64,000 nt of DNA, taken from NCBI GenBank assembly GCA_049325055.1, contig JBMOPB010000031.1, positions 1 to 64,000 of the forward strand, in the 5' to 3' direction. Of this stretch, positions 33,939-41,907 are shown one piece after another; the stretch's first letter is position 1; each line of letters starts with the position of its first letter. The notes beneath the pieces were generated by a model. The model saw only the letters and a program-made list of their open reading frames with translations. It did not search any database and had not been told where the DNA came from. Origin of the DNA: BRHc4a sp049325055. Its GTDB lineage: Bacteria > Bacillota > Desulfotomaculia > Desulfotomaculales > Desulfocucumaceae. A program made the position numbers and the translations under genes.

Positions 33939-35301
33939 TTTCGCTTAATATCCTTTCCACGGGCCACAGGGCGGTATAGGTGGCCAGGATGTATGCCTTT
34001 CCTGCAGCGCCGCCCAGCGTCCTCTGTACAGCCTCCTTAAAACTCCCCACTACCGCCAGTTTTGATGCCGGCAGGCCGGCGTACTTCAATCTCAGGGCCA
34101 TTTCTTCGGCCCTCTGTCCAGAACATACAAATTCTCTGAATCTATCCTGGTGATCGGCCAGTGTTTCAAAGTCCACATCCCACAGCCAGGATATATCCCT
34201 TCCGTCGGCATCATTATCGTTTATAGCTATCATAACGTCCATGGGCATATCCGCCATTTTGACCAGCGCCCCCAGTCCCTCGTTGAAACCTGTGGGGTTT
34301 TTGACCAGGTGCAAAAAGACAGGTTTTTGCCTGTAGCTGAACTTCTCCATCCTGCCGGTGGCAGGCCTGTATTCCAGCAGCAGCCCTGCTGTCCTCTGCG
34401 GGTCCACCCCCAGGAGAAGGGCTGCGGAGTAAGCCGCCAACGCATTGTAGAGGTTGTACATACCGTACACAGGGATGCTTAAGGGTATCACCGACCCCTG
34501 CCTGAACCTCACCTTGCAGGAAGTAACTGTTCCTTCGGCCCTGGGAGCAGTTCCCTCCACATCCGGATCAGGGCGGATAAAGCCGCAGCCGGGGCATCTG
34601 TAGGATCCCAGCTGGCTGTACTGATAATAGCGGTACGCCAGTTCACGGCCGCAAAAGGGGCAGAATTTGGCTTCCCTTGCTGCCGACCCATGCAGGGCGA
34701 CGCCCTCATGTTCGGAAACGCCGTAAAAAATTGACTGAAGGCCTGTGCTCCTGCTCAATTGCGCAACAAGTGGATCATCTGCGTTCAAAACTAACCTGGT
34801 GCCTTGCATATCTTTTAGCGAGTCGCGGACCAGGGATACGGTTTTGTCAAGCTCTCCGTACCTGTCCAACTGGTCCCTGAAAAAATTGGTAATGACCACG
34901 TATTGCGGCATTACACGGGCAGCCACCGAAGGAAAAGCTGCCTCGTCAACCTCAAGGCAGGCATAATCCAACTGCTGCCTGACCAGTACACCCATTTCTC
35001 TGGCAAAGGCCGAGGCCACTCCTGTCATCAGGTTGGCCCCTTCCCTGTTTACCAGCACCTTAAACCCGCTGCCTTCAAGAATCTTGGCAATCATGTTGTT
35101 TGTGGTGGTTTTGCCGTTGGTGCCTGTTACCATTACAACGCCCAGTTTTACGCGGGATCTGAGATCCTCTATTAAACGCGGGTAGATTTTAAGGGCAACA
35201 CTGCCCGGCAGTGACGACCCCCTGCCCTTTCCCATAAGCTTAATCATGAATGTTGCCAGCTTTGCTGCGAAAAGGGCCAGAAACAATCTGGCTTTATTCA
35301 A
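33889..35301 (-). CDS. murT: Lipid II isoglutaminyl synthase, ATPase subunit MurT
   Basis: A 470-residue Mur ligase-like protein. The N-terminal helix is followed by the ATP loop VTGTNGKTTTNNMIA, the central Mur ligase domain, and an inserted Cys4 zinc ribbon (CPFCGREL and CPGCGF), diagnostic of MurT. With GatD it amidates D-isoglutamate in lipid II. The TTG at 35301 is 6 bases after AGGAGG; the frame is open ten codons further, but without a site. Membrane-proximal, cytoplasmic. Confidence 0.93.
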   Translation of the reverse strand: MNKARLFLALFAAKLATFMIKLMGKGRGSSLPGSVALKIYPRLIEDLRSRVKLGVVMVTGTNGKTTTNNMIAKILEGSGFKVLVNREGANLMTGVASAFAREMGVLVRQQLDYACLEVDEAAFPSVAARVMPQYVVITNFFRDQLDRYGELDKTVSLVRDSLKDMQGTRLVLNADDPLVAQLSRSTGLQSIFYGVSEHEGVALHGSAAREAKFCPFCGRELAYRYYQYSQLGSYRCPGCGFIRPDPDVEGTAPRAEGTVTSCKVRFRQGSVIPLSIPVYGMYNLYNALAAYSAALLLGVDPQRTAGLLLEYRPATGRMEKFSYRQKPVFLHLVKNPTGFNEGLGALVKMADMPMDVMIAINDNDADGRDISWLWDVDFETLADHQDRFREFVCSGQRAEEMALRLKYAGLPASKLAVVGSFKEAVQRTLGGAAGKAYILATYTALWPVERILSENAQRDQTQAKRLPHVS

Positions 35302-35391
35302 AATAAACCTCCTACATGCTGGATTCTCCAATTCTGTCTTCTGTATTCAATTATATTATATCCATAAAGTGCCCGGCATGATCCGCGGCCT

Positions 35392-36936
35392 TTACCTTAC
35401 TCCAGCCACCACAAAGGTGGAGGTGAAGACAGTTTGGTGGTACTGTCCCTCCCGCTTCAGAGTTTCATCGGCATGTGTGCAGGCAAACAGCCAATGACCC
35501 TTTCCGGAAAATGTAAACAACACCCTCCCGTCACCGCCGGCGGTACCCCGCCAGGGAAACTGCTCCCCGTCATAAAGGTGATATGTGGCCGCCAATTGGG
35601 CTCCGGGAAGTGGTTTTCCGTTATACATTACCATAATGGAAATGGTGTCCCCCAGGCGGTATTCACTGTTGTATTCTTCGCAAAACAGGTCAAGTCCTTC
35701 ATTACCCAGATTTTTTACAGGGCCATGTACGTGGTGTCCCACCGGAACGGGAAGTCTGGCCCTTTGAATATGCCTGACACCTGAATAAATCCCGGCCTCG
35801 TTTTCCAGTACCAGGTCGTATATACCCTCTTTTCCGGCAAAAAAGGCAACCTTGTAAAAATCCTCACCGGTTCCGGCTATGTCGGCATCCAGAACACTCC
35901 CGTCCGGCGCCAGGGCATAGGCCTGCCATCCATTTGCCACTGCGCCTTCCTCCCTCTTCATAATGGGTCCCCAGATGGCCCTGGCCTGCACAATGCCTGA
36001 ATGATAGTGCAGATGTTCCGGTTCCAGCCAAATTGTATATCCTTCCGCTGCACCCGCAGTATCTTTACACATAACTGTCAGTCCCTTCTCAAGTTTACTG
36101 AGTTCCGCCTGCCCCTCCACAATACTGTTGATAATATCCGCCGCCTCGGATATGGTCAGTGGCAGCGGCCCGGAGCGAAACCGGGAAATCCTTTTAAAAA
36201 GACGGCTCACCACCGGAAGCCTCAGCCTTGCCTCTTCCACCAGCCTCTGGTTCCGCAGCAGCTCACGGCCACCCTGGGCCAGGGTGGCGCCGTCTTTTAA
36301 AATTATCACCCGGTCGGCCCACTCCACTGCAAAATCAACGTCATGTGTGGCAATGATTATTGTCTGCCCGTGATGGTGCATCCTGTTCAGTATATCCAGC
36401 AAGGTGTCCTTACCTTTGGGATCAAGGAAGGCCATGGGCTCGTCCAGCACTATTATTTCAGGCATCATCGCAAGGACCCCGGCGATGGCAACCCTTTTTT
36501 TCTGGCCGTAGCTCAAATGGTAGGGAGGCTTTTGTTCAAAGCCCGTCATGCCTACCGCCTCCAGGGACTCCTTAACTCTCCGGGACACTTCATCCCTGTC
36601 CAGCCCCATGTTTTTGGGACCGAAGGCCACGTCATCCCAAACCGTGGAAGAAAAAACCTGGTCGTCAGGGTCCTGAAAAACCAATCCCACCCTTGAGCGC
36701 ACCCATTTTTCCGATTTACTGTCCACTTCACGGCCCAATATACTGACCCGTCCCTTTTGAGGAAGGCTAATCCCGTTTAAATGCAGCAAAAGGGTTGATT
36801 TTCCCGCGCCATTGGGACCCAGGAGGGCCACCCTTTCCCCCTTTTCTACGTAAAGTGAAAGGCCCCGAAGGGCCTCGGTGCCGTCTCTATAAGTGTAAAA
36901 TATGTTCTCAACCTCTATTACAGCCAATTCCCGCAA
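35392..36936 (-). CDS. ECF transporter ATPase (CbiO/NikO-like) fused to a DUF4198-like domain
   Basis: A 514-residue fusion. Residues ~5-240 are an ABC ATPase of the cobalt/nickel ECF type: Walker A GPNGAGKST, Q-loop VFQDPDDQ, signature LSYGQKKRVAIAG, Walker B IIVLDEP. After a linker, residues ~290-514 resemble DUF4198, a beta-rich domain usually found on the outer face and linked to nickel/cobalt uptake (ENEAGIYSGVRHIQR, LDLFCEEY, GKPLPGAQLAATYHLYDG, FTFSGKGHWLFACTH). No TM helix lies between the two. TTG start behind AGGGAGG. It is 25 bp after cbiQ. Confidence 0.82.
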   Translation of the reverse strand: MRELAVIEVENIFYTYRDGTEALRGLSLYVEKGERVALLGPNGAGKSTLLLHLNGISLPQKGRVSILGREVDSKSEKWVRSRVGLVFQDPDDQVFSSTVWDDVAFGPKNMGLDRDEVSRRVKESLEAVGMTGFEQKPPYHLSYGQKKRVAIAGVLAMMPEIIVLDEPMAFLDPKGKDTLLDILNRMHHHGQTIIIATHDVDFAVEWADRVIILKDGATLAQGGRELLRNQRLVEEARLRLPVVSRLFKRISRFRSGPLPLTISEAADIINSIVEGQAELSKLEKGLTVMCKDTAGAAEGYTIWLEPEHLHYHSGIVQARAIWGPIMKREEGAVANGWQAYALAPDGSVLDADIAGTGEDFYKVAFFAGKEGIYDLVLENEAGIYSGVRHIQRARLPVPVGHHVHGPVKNLGNEGLDLFCEEYNSEYRLGDTISIMVMYNGKPLPGAQLAATYHLYDGEQFPWRGTAGGDGRVLFTFSGKGHWLFACTHADETLKREGQYHQTVFTSTFVVAGVR

Positions 36937-36961
36937 CCCCTACCTCCCTAAAGGCGTTTTT

Positions 36962-37759
36962 TTAAAACCTGCCTATAAATGCCCCGCTTTCAAACAGCCT
37001 CAGGCTTATCGCCATGGCCAGAATTCCTGCCCCCCAGCAAAGGTCCCTCCACTTCGGCCTTTCCCAATTATCCTTCGCATCGTTACCGCCGGGATAACCT
37101 CTGGACAGCATGGCTTTGTATATTCTTTCGCCCCTGTCCCAGGAGCGGGCAAAAAGGACTCCCACCAACTGGCCCAGGGCAGTGAAAGTACTGATACTGA
37201 ACATGCTCCTGCCTGCCTCAAAACATCTTGCCTTGCGGGCCGTTTTCATTCTTTGAACCTCGTCGGACAGCACATAAAAATAACGTATGGTAAACTCCAG
37301 CAACTGCACAAACACATCCGGCACCTTGAGGCCCCTTAAAGCCTGCATCAGATCCGGAAAAGGAGTGGTTGCCGTAAGCACGCTTACCGCCATAACTGCG
37401 CTTAAAACCCTCAGTGAGAGGATAGCCGTACGGCTAACCCCCTGAACCGACGCGTCCAGGGTGAAGGAACCCAGGTGCATGCTGATCAGAGCCTCACCAG
37501 GCACCATGAAGGGGAGAAACACCAGCATAAAGCCGGTAAAGGGCAAGACCATTGCTATTCTGCGAAGCAGCATCCCGGGAGTCATCCCCGATAAAAGGGC
37601 CAGTCCCGTTATCAAACCCACCGCCACAGCCAGCAACGGTTTTGAGGTCAGGGACGACACAACGGCCACAAAGCCGAAAATAGCCACCACTTTGACCCTC
37701 GGTTCTATCCTGTACAAAGGAGCAACATTCTCTACACAGCCGTGGGCGGTCATGCACAT
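36962..37759 (-). CDS. cbiQ: Cobalt/nickel ECF transporter transmembrane protein CbiQ
   Basis: The T (EcfT) component: PRVKVVAIFGFVAVV at the N-terminus, then five or so TM segments, and two Ala-Arg-Gly motifs that dock the ATPase (ARKARCFEAGR and the later MLSRGYPGG). With the ATPase downstream it forms the energising part of a Co/Ni ECF transporter. The ATG at 37759 follows AGGGG by 9 bases; the frame is open 71 codons further upstream (to 37972) but that part does not look like CbiQ. No S (CbiM) gene is adjacent. Confidence 0.88.
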   Translation of the reverse strand: MCMTAHGCVENVAPLYRIEPRVKVVAIFGFVAVVSSLTSKPLLAVAVGLITGLALLSGMTPGMLLRRIAMVLPFTGFMLVFLPFMVPGEALISMHLGSFTLDASVQGVSRTAILSLRVLSAVMAVSVLTATTPFPDLMQALRGLKVPDVFVQLLEFTIRYFYVLSDEVQRMKTARKARCFEAGRSMFSISTFTALGQLVGVLFARSWDRGERIYKAMLSRGYPGGNDAKDNWERPKWRDLCWGAGILAMAISLRLFESGAFIGRF

Positions 37760-38006
37760 TTTTAAAACCCCTATCCCGATAAAATAATAATAGCCATATA
37801 GATCTGATAATATAACCGCATTCGGCAGTTTCAGACCTTCATGGCCATTTTCCGGGAATATTATATTTACTGTTGGGTTTTCGCCGCTTCCACGGCGTTC
37901 AAAGACCTTCCTGGTCCTATTGCCTAATATTATATCCTTTTGCAGCCAGCCAATCAACCAAAAATTAATCAAAATTCAAGTACCGGGCTGCTTCTGCATC
38001 GTTAAA
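37760..38006. other. Gap upstream of cbiQ
   Basis: The cbiQ reading frame stays open to 37972 (71 codons, no family recognised, no ribosome site at its start). No riboswitch of cobalamin or nickel type is evident. Confidence 0.4.
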
Positions 38007-38150
38007 TTGTATACAGTATACTGTATATTATTTTTTGCCATAGACAAGTTAACTAAAATATGTAATAATTAGTGTAATATATACTGTATACATATCATTG
38101 CTTTTCTAGATTGTTTCAGTGGGTAATTTTGTATACAGCACCTGTATAAG
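38007..38150. promoter_or_regulatory. Three GntR-type palindromes (TTGTATACAG)
   Basis: Three related palindromes: TTGTATACAG-TATACTGTATA (38007-38029), ATACTGTATACATAT (38081-38095) and TTTGTATACAGCACCTGTATA (38128-38148). GTATAC cores with flanking T/A fit binding sites of GntR-family repressors. They lie upstream of the OadG/OadB pair and between divergent genes. No GntR gene is in the window. Confidence 0.6.
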
Positions 38151-38191
38151 TGAACTAAATATTTAATTTACTGATGAGGAGGTGTCAGAAG

Positions 38192-38350
38192 ATGGATTGG
38201 GTCAAAGTTTTCAGCGTTGCTTTCACGGGAATATTCTCGGTTTTCTTTGCCCTGGGGATACTAAGTCTGGCTGTGGGACTGACCGGGTATTTATTTGAGC
38301 AGTCAGCTAAACGGAAAGCAAAAGTAAACAGCGTTTCTCCGGGTAAATAA
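38192..38350 (+). CDS. OadG-like small membrane subunit (52 aa)
   Basis: ATG behind a strong GAGGAGGTG site. The product has one TM helix (VFSVAFTGIFSVFFALGIL) and a Lys-rich tail, as in gamma subunits (OadG/MmdC) of sodium-pumping decarboxylases. It lies 36 bp before the oadB-like gene, supporting this reading. Confidence 0.65.
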   Translation: MDWVKVFSVAFTGIFSVFFALGILSLAVGLTGYLFEQSAKRKAKVNSVSPGK

Positions 38351-38386
38351 CACAATGTCAAAAACAGAATCAAGGGGGAAGTCAAG

Positions 38387-39502
38387 TTGTTGGATATGCT
38401 TGTTCAAAACCTTGGAGGGCTGGGTATCTGGACGCTTACCTGGCAAAACGTGTTGATGTGGATTATCGCCTTCACTCTCATGTACCTGGCGATAAAAAAA
38501 GGGATAGAGCCTCTTTTGCTGGTGCCGATAAGCTTCGGTATTTTCGCGGCCAATTTTCCGCTGACGGGACTGATGAATGAAGGCGGACTGTTTTATATTT
38601 TTTACCATTACGGCATTGAAACCGAGCTTATACCCCCCCTTATCTTCCTTGGGCTGGGCGCTATGACCGACTTTGGCCCGGTGATAGCCAACCCTAAAAC
38701 GCTACTGCTGGGGGCAGCGGCGCAGTTGGGAGTTTACGCTGCATTCTTCACTGCCCTGCTGGTGGGGTTCAGCATACCCGAAGCGGCCACCATAGGGATT
38801 ATCGGCGGCGCGGACGGCCCCACCACCATTTATTTGTCCGCAAACCTTGCCCCGCACCTTATGGGCGCGGTATCCGTGGCGGCCTATTCCTACATGGCAC
38901 TTGTTCCTATAATTATACCCCCGGTGGCTAGGCTTTTGACCACCCAAAAGGAAAGGGCCATGGTAATGCGGCAGATGAGGGTCGTCAGCAAGGATGAAAA
39001 AATTATCTTCCCGCTTCTGGCGTCCATAATAATTATCCTGCTGGTTCCCCCGTCCGCCCCGCTCATAACCATGTTCATGCTGGGCAACTTGTTCATGGAA
39101 TGCGCCGTGGTGGAAAGACTCACCGATGTCGCGCGCAACGCCCTGATGAATATCGTGACCATTTTCCTTGGAGTAGGAGTTGGATCCACCATGTCGGCAG
39201 AGAATTTCCTCAACACCAAAACAATATACATTTTCATACTGGGAGTGGTGGCGTTTGCCTTTGCCACCGCCGGTGGAGTAGTTATTGCCAGGATTATGAA
39301 CCTGTTCACCAAGAACAAGGTAAACCCGCTAATCGGAGCCGCCGGAGTCTCGGCAGTGCCCATGGCCGCCAGGGTTGTTCATGTAATGGGTGCCCAGGAA
39401 AACCCCCAGAATTACCTTTTGATGCACGCCATGGGTCCCAACGTGGCAGGAGTAATAGGAACAGCAGTGGCAGCCGGAGCTTTCATCCTGTCGCTAAAGT
39501 AG
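38387..39502 (+). CDS. Sodium-ion-translocating decarboxylase beta subunit
   Basis: A 371-residue integral membrane protein with ~9-11 TM segments of the OadB/MmdB/GcdB family, which couples decarboxylation of a carboxybiotin to outward Na+ pumping. The key region GGADGPTTIYLS holds the Na+-binding Asp and the second signature GAAGVSAVPMAARVVH is also present. TTG start 7 bases after AAGGGGGA. No alpha (carboxyltransferase) or biotin-carrier gene is adjacent. Which decarboxylase (oxaloacetate, methylmalonyl-CoA, glutaconyl-CoA) cannot be told from this subunit alone. Confidence 0.93.
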   Translation: MLDMLVQNLGGLGIWTLTWQNVLMWIIAFTLMYLAIKKGIEPLLLVPISFGIFAANFPLTGLMNEGGLFYIFYHYGIETELIPPLIFLGLGAMTDFGPVIANPKTLLLGAAAQLGVYAAFFTALLVGFSIPEAATIGIIGGADGPTTIYLSANLAPHLMGAVSVAAYSYMALVPIIIPPVARLLTTQKERAMVMRQMRVVSKDEKIIFPLLASIIIILLVPPSAPLITMFMLGNLFMECAVVERLTDVARNALMNIVTIFLGVGVGSTMSAENFLNTKTIYIFILGVVAFAFATAGGVVIARIMNLFTKNKVNPLIGAAGVSAVPMAARVVHVMGAQENPQNYLLMHAMGPNVAGVIGTAVAAGAFILSLK

Positions 39503-39549
39503 CGGCCAATTGCCGATCAGGCGAAATTTAATTCTTTATACTGAACAAA

Positions 39550-39674
39550 AGGGGCTGCCGCCCCTTCGGACGGTATCACGTCCTCAACCCTGCACTGAAG
39601 CAAGGGGGCACACCCCCTTGAAACCCCCGTGTATAGGAAATTATCCACAGAATTCCTTTGGAGCATAATTTCCT
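39550..39674. repeat. Dispersed three-hairpin repeat, copy C
   Basis: GGGGC..GCCCC, GGACG..CGTCC and GGGGG..CCCCC hairpins in the same order as copies A and B, then AAACCCCCGTGTATAGG and AATTATCCACAGAATTCC, which holds a perfect DnaA box TTATCCACA. It lies between two convergent genes. Confidence 0.75.
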
Positions 39675-39684
39675 ATATCTTAAA

Positions 39685-39717
39685 AAATACGGCCCGGGAA
39701 AACCGGGCCGTATTTTT
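39685..39717. terminator. Bidirectional terminator
   Basis: Perfect 13-bp stem AAATACGGCCCGG / CCGGGCCGTATTT with a GAAAA loop, A-rich on one side and TTTTTG on the other, between the convergent oadB and tupB genes. Confidence 0.85.
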
Positions 39718-39724
39718 GTAAACC

Positions 39725-40423
39725 TTAAGAGTGCCTGTCTTTTTGCTGAAGCATGGTGAGCACAAAGGTAATGGTGTAAGCCAGCAGCATCAATATAAAG
39801 CTTATGGCAATGGCAACATCAAAATTACCCCTGGAAACTTCCATCACCGTTGCGGTGGTGAGAACCCTGGTATATCCGCTTATGTTTCCCCCCACCATCA
39901 TGGAGGCTCCCACTTCCGATATCACCCCGCCGAACCCGGCAATAACAGCGGCCAAAAGGCCCATCCGGGCCTCGCGTATCATGAGCCAGAGCAATTGTAG
40001 ACGGGATGCCCCCAGGGCCAGTATCTGCAGCCTTATTTTATGGTTTAGCTGGCCTATGGCCGCTATGGTAAATCCGGTGACTATGGGAGAGGCGATTATT
40101 GCCTGTGCCATTATTATAGCCTCCGGCGTGTACATCATGTTCAGAAAGCCAAGGGGGCCGGACCGCCAGAGGAAAATCGACACCCACAGGCCCACCACCA
40201 CCGGAGGCAGGCCCATGCCGAAATTCACTATGCTGACAGCTATATTTCGCCCGGGAAAGGCAGCCAGGGCGAGAAATACACCCAGCGGAACACCTATTAA
40301 CACGCTTATAAGGGTGGCCAAACCGGACACCTGAAGTGTAAGGAAAGTTATTCCCAGCACCTCGCGGTCTCCCCTCAACAGCAACTCAAAAGCTTTAACC
40401 AGTCCGTCCCAGATTAACTCCAT
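39725..40423 (-). CDS. tupB: Tungstate ABC transporter permease TupB
   Basis: A 232-residue permease with about six TM segments and a binding-protein-dependent transport (EAA-like) loop (EARMGLLAAVIAGFGGVISEVGAS). The match to TupB/ModB-like tungstate permeases and the preceding tupA support tungstate. It is 80 bp after tupA. The ATP-binding partner TupC is not in the window, a departure from the usual tupABC order. Confidence 0.88.
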   Translation of the reverse strand: MELIWDGLVKAFELLLRGDREVLGITFLTLQVSGLATLISVLIGVPLGVFLALAAFPGRNIAVSIVNFGMGLPPVVVGLWVSIFLWRSGPLGFLNMMYTPEAIIMAQAIIASPIVTGFTIAAIGQLNHKIRLQILALGASRLQLLWLMIREARMGLLAAVIAGFGGVISEVGASMMVGGNISGYTRVLTTATVMEVSRGNFDVAIAISFILMLLAYTITFVLTMLQQKDRHS

Positions 40424-40503
40424 GCAAAACCCTTCCCACTTTGAGCATTTATTATGCCGATGTATTTTTAAAAGCTCATTATAACCCCAATGGGCGTCCA
40501 GAA

Positions 40504-41385
40504 CTACTTTTTGCCCAACTCCTCAACTTTTTTTCCGGCATCCGGGTAGAATAACGGCTCGCCGAACTTGTCCTTTCCGAAATCACCAATTATTTTCTGG
40601 GCCTCAGGGCCCACCATGAATTCCACAAAGGCCTTGGCCCCAGCCGCGTTGACCTTGGGGAATTTTTCCGGATTTACCTGCATCACATGGTAAATGTTGA
40701 GCAGTGCCTTGTCTCCCTGGGCAACTATAACAAGCTTCAGGTTTTTCTTCTGGGCGAGGTAAGTAGCCCTGTCTGTCAGGGTATAGCCCTGCTTCTCGTT
40801 GGCCACGTTCAGCGTCTGGCCCATGCCGCTTCCGGTTTCCTGGTACCATTTCATCCCTTTGGGTGTTATGCCTGAATCCTTCCAGATGGACAGCTCCTGC
40901 TTGTTGGTGCCGGAGTCGTCACCCCTGGAGATGAAAACCGCTCCCTTTTCGGCTATCTTTTTAAAAGCCTCAATGCTGTCTTTTGCCTGCTTAACCCCCG
41001 CCGGGTCATTTTCAGGGCCTACAACTATAAAGTCATTGTGCATAACAAGCTTGTAGTTAATCCCGACGCCGGAATCAACCAAAGGCTTTTCCGATTTCAT
41101 GGCGTGGGTCAACAGTACGTCGGCCTCGCCCTTTTCTCCCATTTTAAGGGCCTGGCCGGTTCCCACGGCGATTGGCTTCACCTTGTAGCCGGTTTTCTTT
41201 TCGAAGTCGGGTATCAGCACGTCCAACAGCCCGCTGTCCTGGGTACTGGTGGTGGTGGCAAGGATAACGTCTTTTACCGCAGGCGAATTGTTCGCCTGTG
41301 GAGACTTTTCAGTTTTGGCCTGGCATCCGGCAAGGGCCAGGCCAAATATTACAACCGCCGCCAAAAAAATACTTCTCTTTTGCAT
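40504..41385 (-). CDS. tupA: Tungstate-binding lipoprotein TupA
   Basis: A 293-residue solute-binding lipoprotein with signal peptide and lipobox (GLALAGCQAK, Cys21). The oxyanion site motif ATTTSTQDSGLLD is the hallmark of TupA; other matches are TGQALKMGEKGEADVLLTH and SRGDDSGTNKQELSIWK. TupA binds tungstate with high selectivity over molybdate. It has a GGAG site at long distance (12 bases) and a 5' leader with two tandem candidate riboswitches. Confidence 0.93.
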   Translation of the reverse strand: MQKRSIFLAAVVIFGLALAGCQAKTEKSPQANNSPAVKDVILATTTSTQDSGLLDVLIPDFEKKTGYKVKPIAVGTGQALKMGEKGEADVLLTHAMKSEKPLVDSGVGINYKLVMHNDFIVVGPENDPAGVKQAKDSIEAFKKIAEKGAVFISRGDDSGTNKQELSIWKDSGITPKGMKWYQETGSGMGQTLNVANEKQGYTLTDRATYLAQKKNLKLVIVAQGDKALLNIYHVMQVNPEKFPKVNAAGAKAFVEFMVGPEAQKIIGDFGKDKFGEPLFYPDAGKKVEELGKK

Positions 41386-41466
41386 TCTTTTTAAGCTCTC
41401 CTTGTTTTATTCTAATTAAAACATGACTTTAATCAATAATTGGTTTTTTATTTTCCCCCGCCTTAA

Positions 41467-41506
41467 CAATAAAACCAAGCCTCGTAATACAAAATTAAAG
41501 GCCTGG
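41467..41506 (-). terminator. Terminator after riboswitch copy X (before tupA)
   Basis: On the minus strand CCAGGCCT and AGGCTTGG arms pair (one mismatch) and are followed by TTTTATTG. It lies between the nearer RNA element and tupA, where a riboswitch expression platform would be. Confidence 0.55.
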
Positions 41507-41537
41507 TCAATAAAATGGTCTACTCATAGTAATTTCC

Positions 41538-41630
41538 TCTCCTTTCCGCAACGGGAGGTATGCCGGTTTCCCGGCAAACCCTATCGGTCTGTATGCCATG
41601 ACATGTGTTTTAGGCACATAGACTCGGAGG
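41538..41630 (-). ncRNA. Candidate Moco/Tuco riboswitch, copy X (near tupA)
   Basis: A conserved ~93-nt RNA: 5' CTCCGAGTCT, a variable stem, CAGACCGATAGGGT, a GCCGG-GAAA-CCGGC hairpin, CCTCCCGTTGCGG and a 3' AAAGGAGA that pairs with the 5' CTCC. A second copy lies just upstream (41711-41803); the two differ only in stem sequences that keep their pairing. Position before a tungstate transporter and the 5'/3' closing stem suggest the molybdenum/tungsten cofactor riboswitch; this identification is from memory of the family. Confidence 0.62.
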
Positions 41631-41640
41631 CTTTGGCATT

Positions 41641-41690
41641 TTAAAAATAAAAAAGCCTTCATTGCTAAAGAACAAGGCAATGAAGGGCTT
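41641..41690 (-). terminator. Terminator between the two riboswitch copies
   Basis: On the minus strand a 13-bp stem (AAGCCC.TTCATTGC with GCAATGAAGGCTT, one bulged base) followed by TTTTTTATTTTT. A strong intrinsic terminator directly after the distal RNA element. Confidence 0.85.
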
Positions 41691-41710
41691 AAATCTGCCC
41701 CTGAACGCCT

Positions 41711-41803
41711 TCTCCTTTCCGCAACGGGAGGCATACCGGTTTCCCGGGTATACCCTATCGGTCTGGTACCATGGCATTTGCCGGAAGGTATTCAGACTCG
41801 GAG
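41711..41803 (-). ncRNA. Candidate Moco/Tuco riboswitch, copy Y (distal)
   Basis: Same plan as copy X: CTCCGAGTCT, variable stem (CCTTCCGG..), CATGGTACCAGACCGATAGGGT, CCGG-GAAA-CCGG hairpin, GCCTCCCGTTGCGG, AAAGGAGA. Followed within ~20 bases by its own strong terminator. The near identity of the unpaired parts and covariation in the stems show both are functional RNAs, not a simple duplication remnant. Confidence 0.62.
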
Positions 41804-41907
41804 AAAAATTTTATTAATCATATTCTGTAAAAACTAATTAAATCCTTTATTTATTAAAAAATTAGCACAAAAATGATCAATAAAAGCGAGTATCCACTGA
41901 AACGCCT

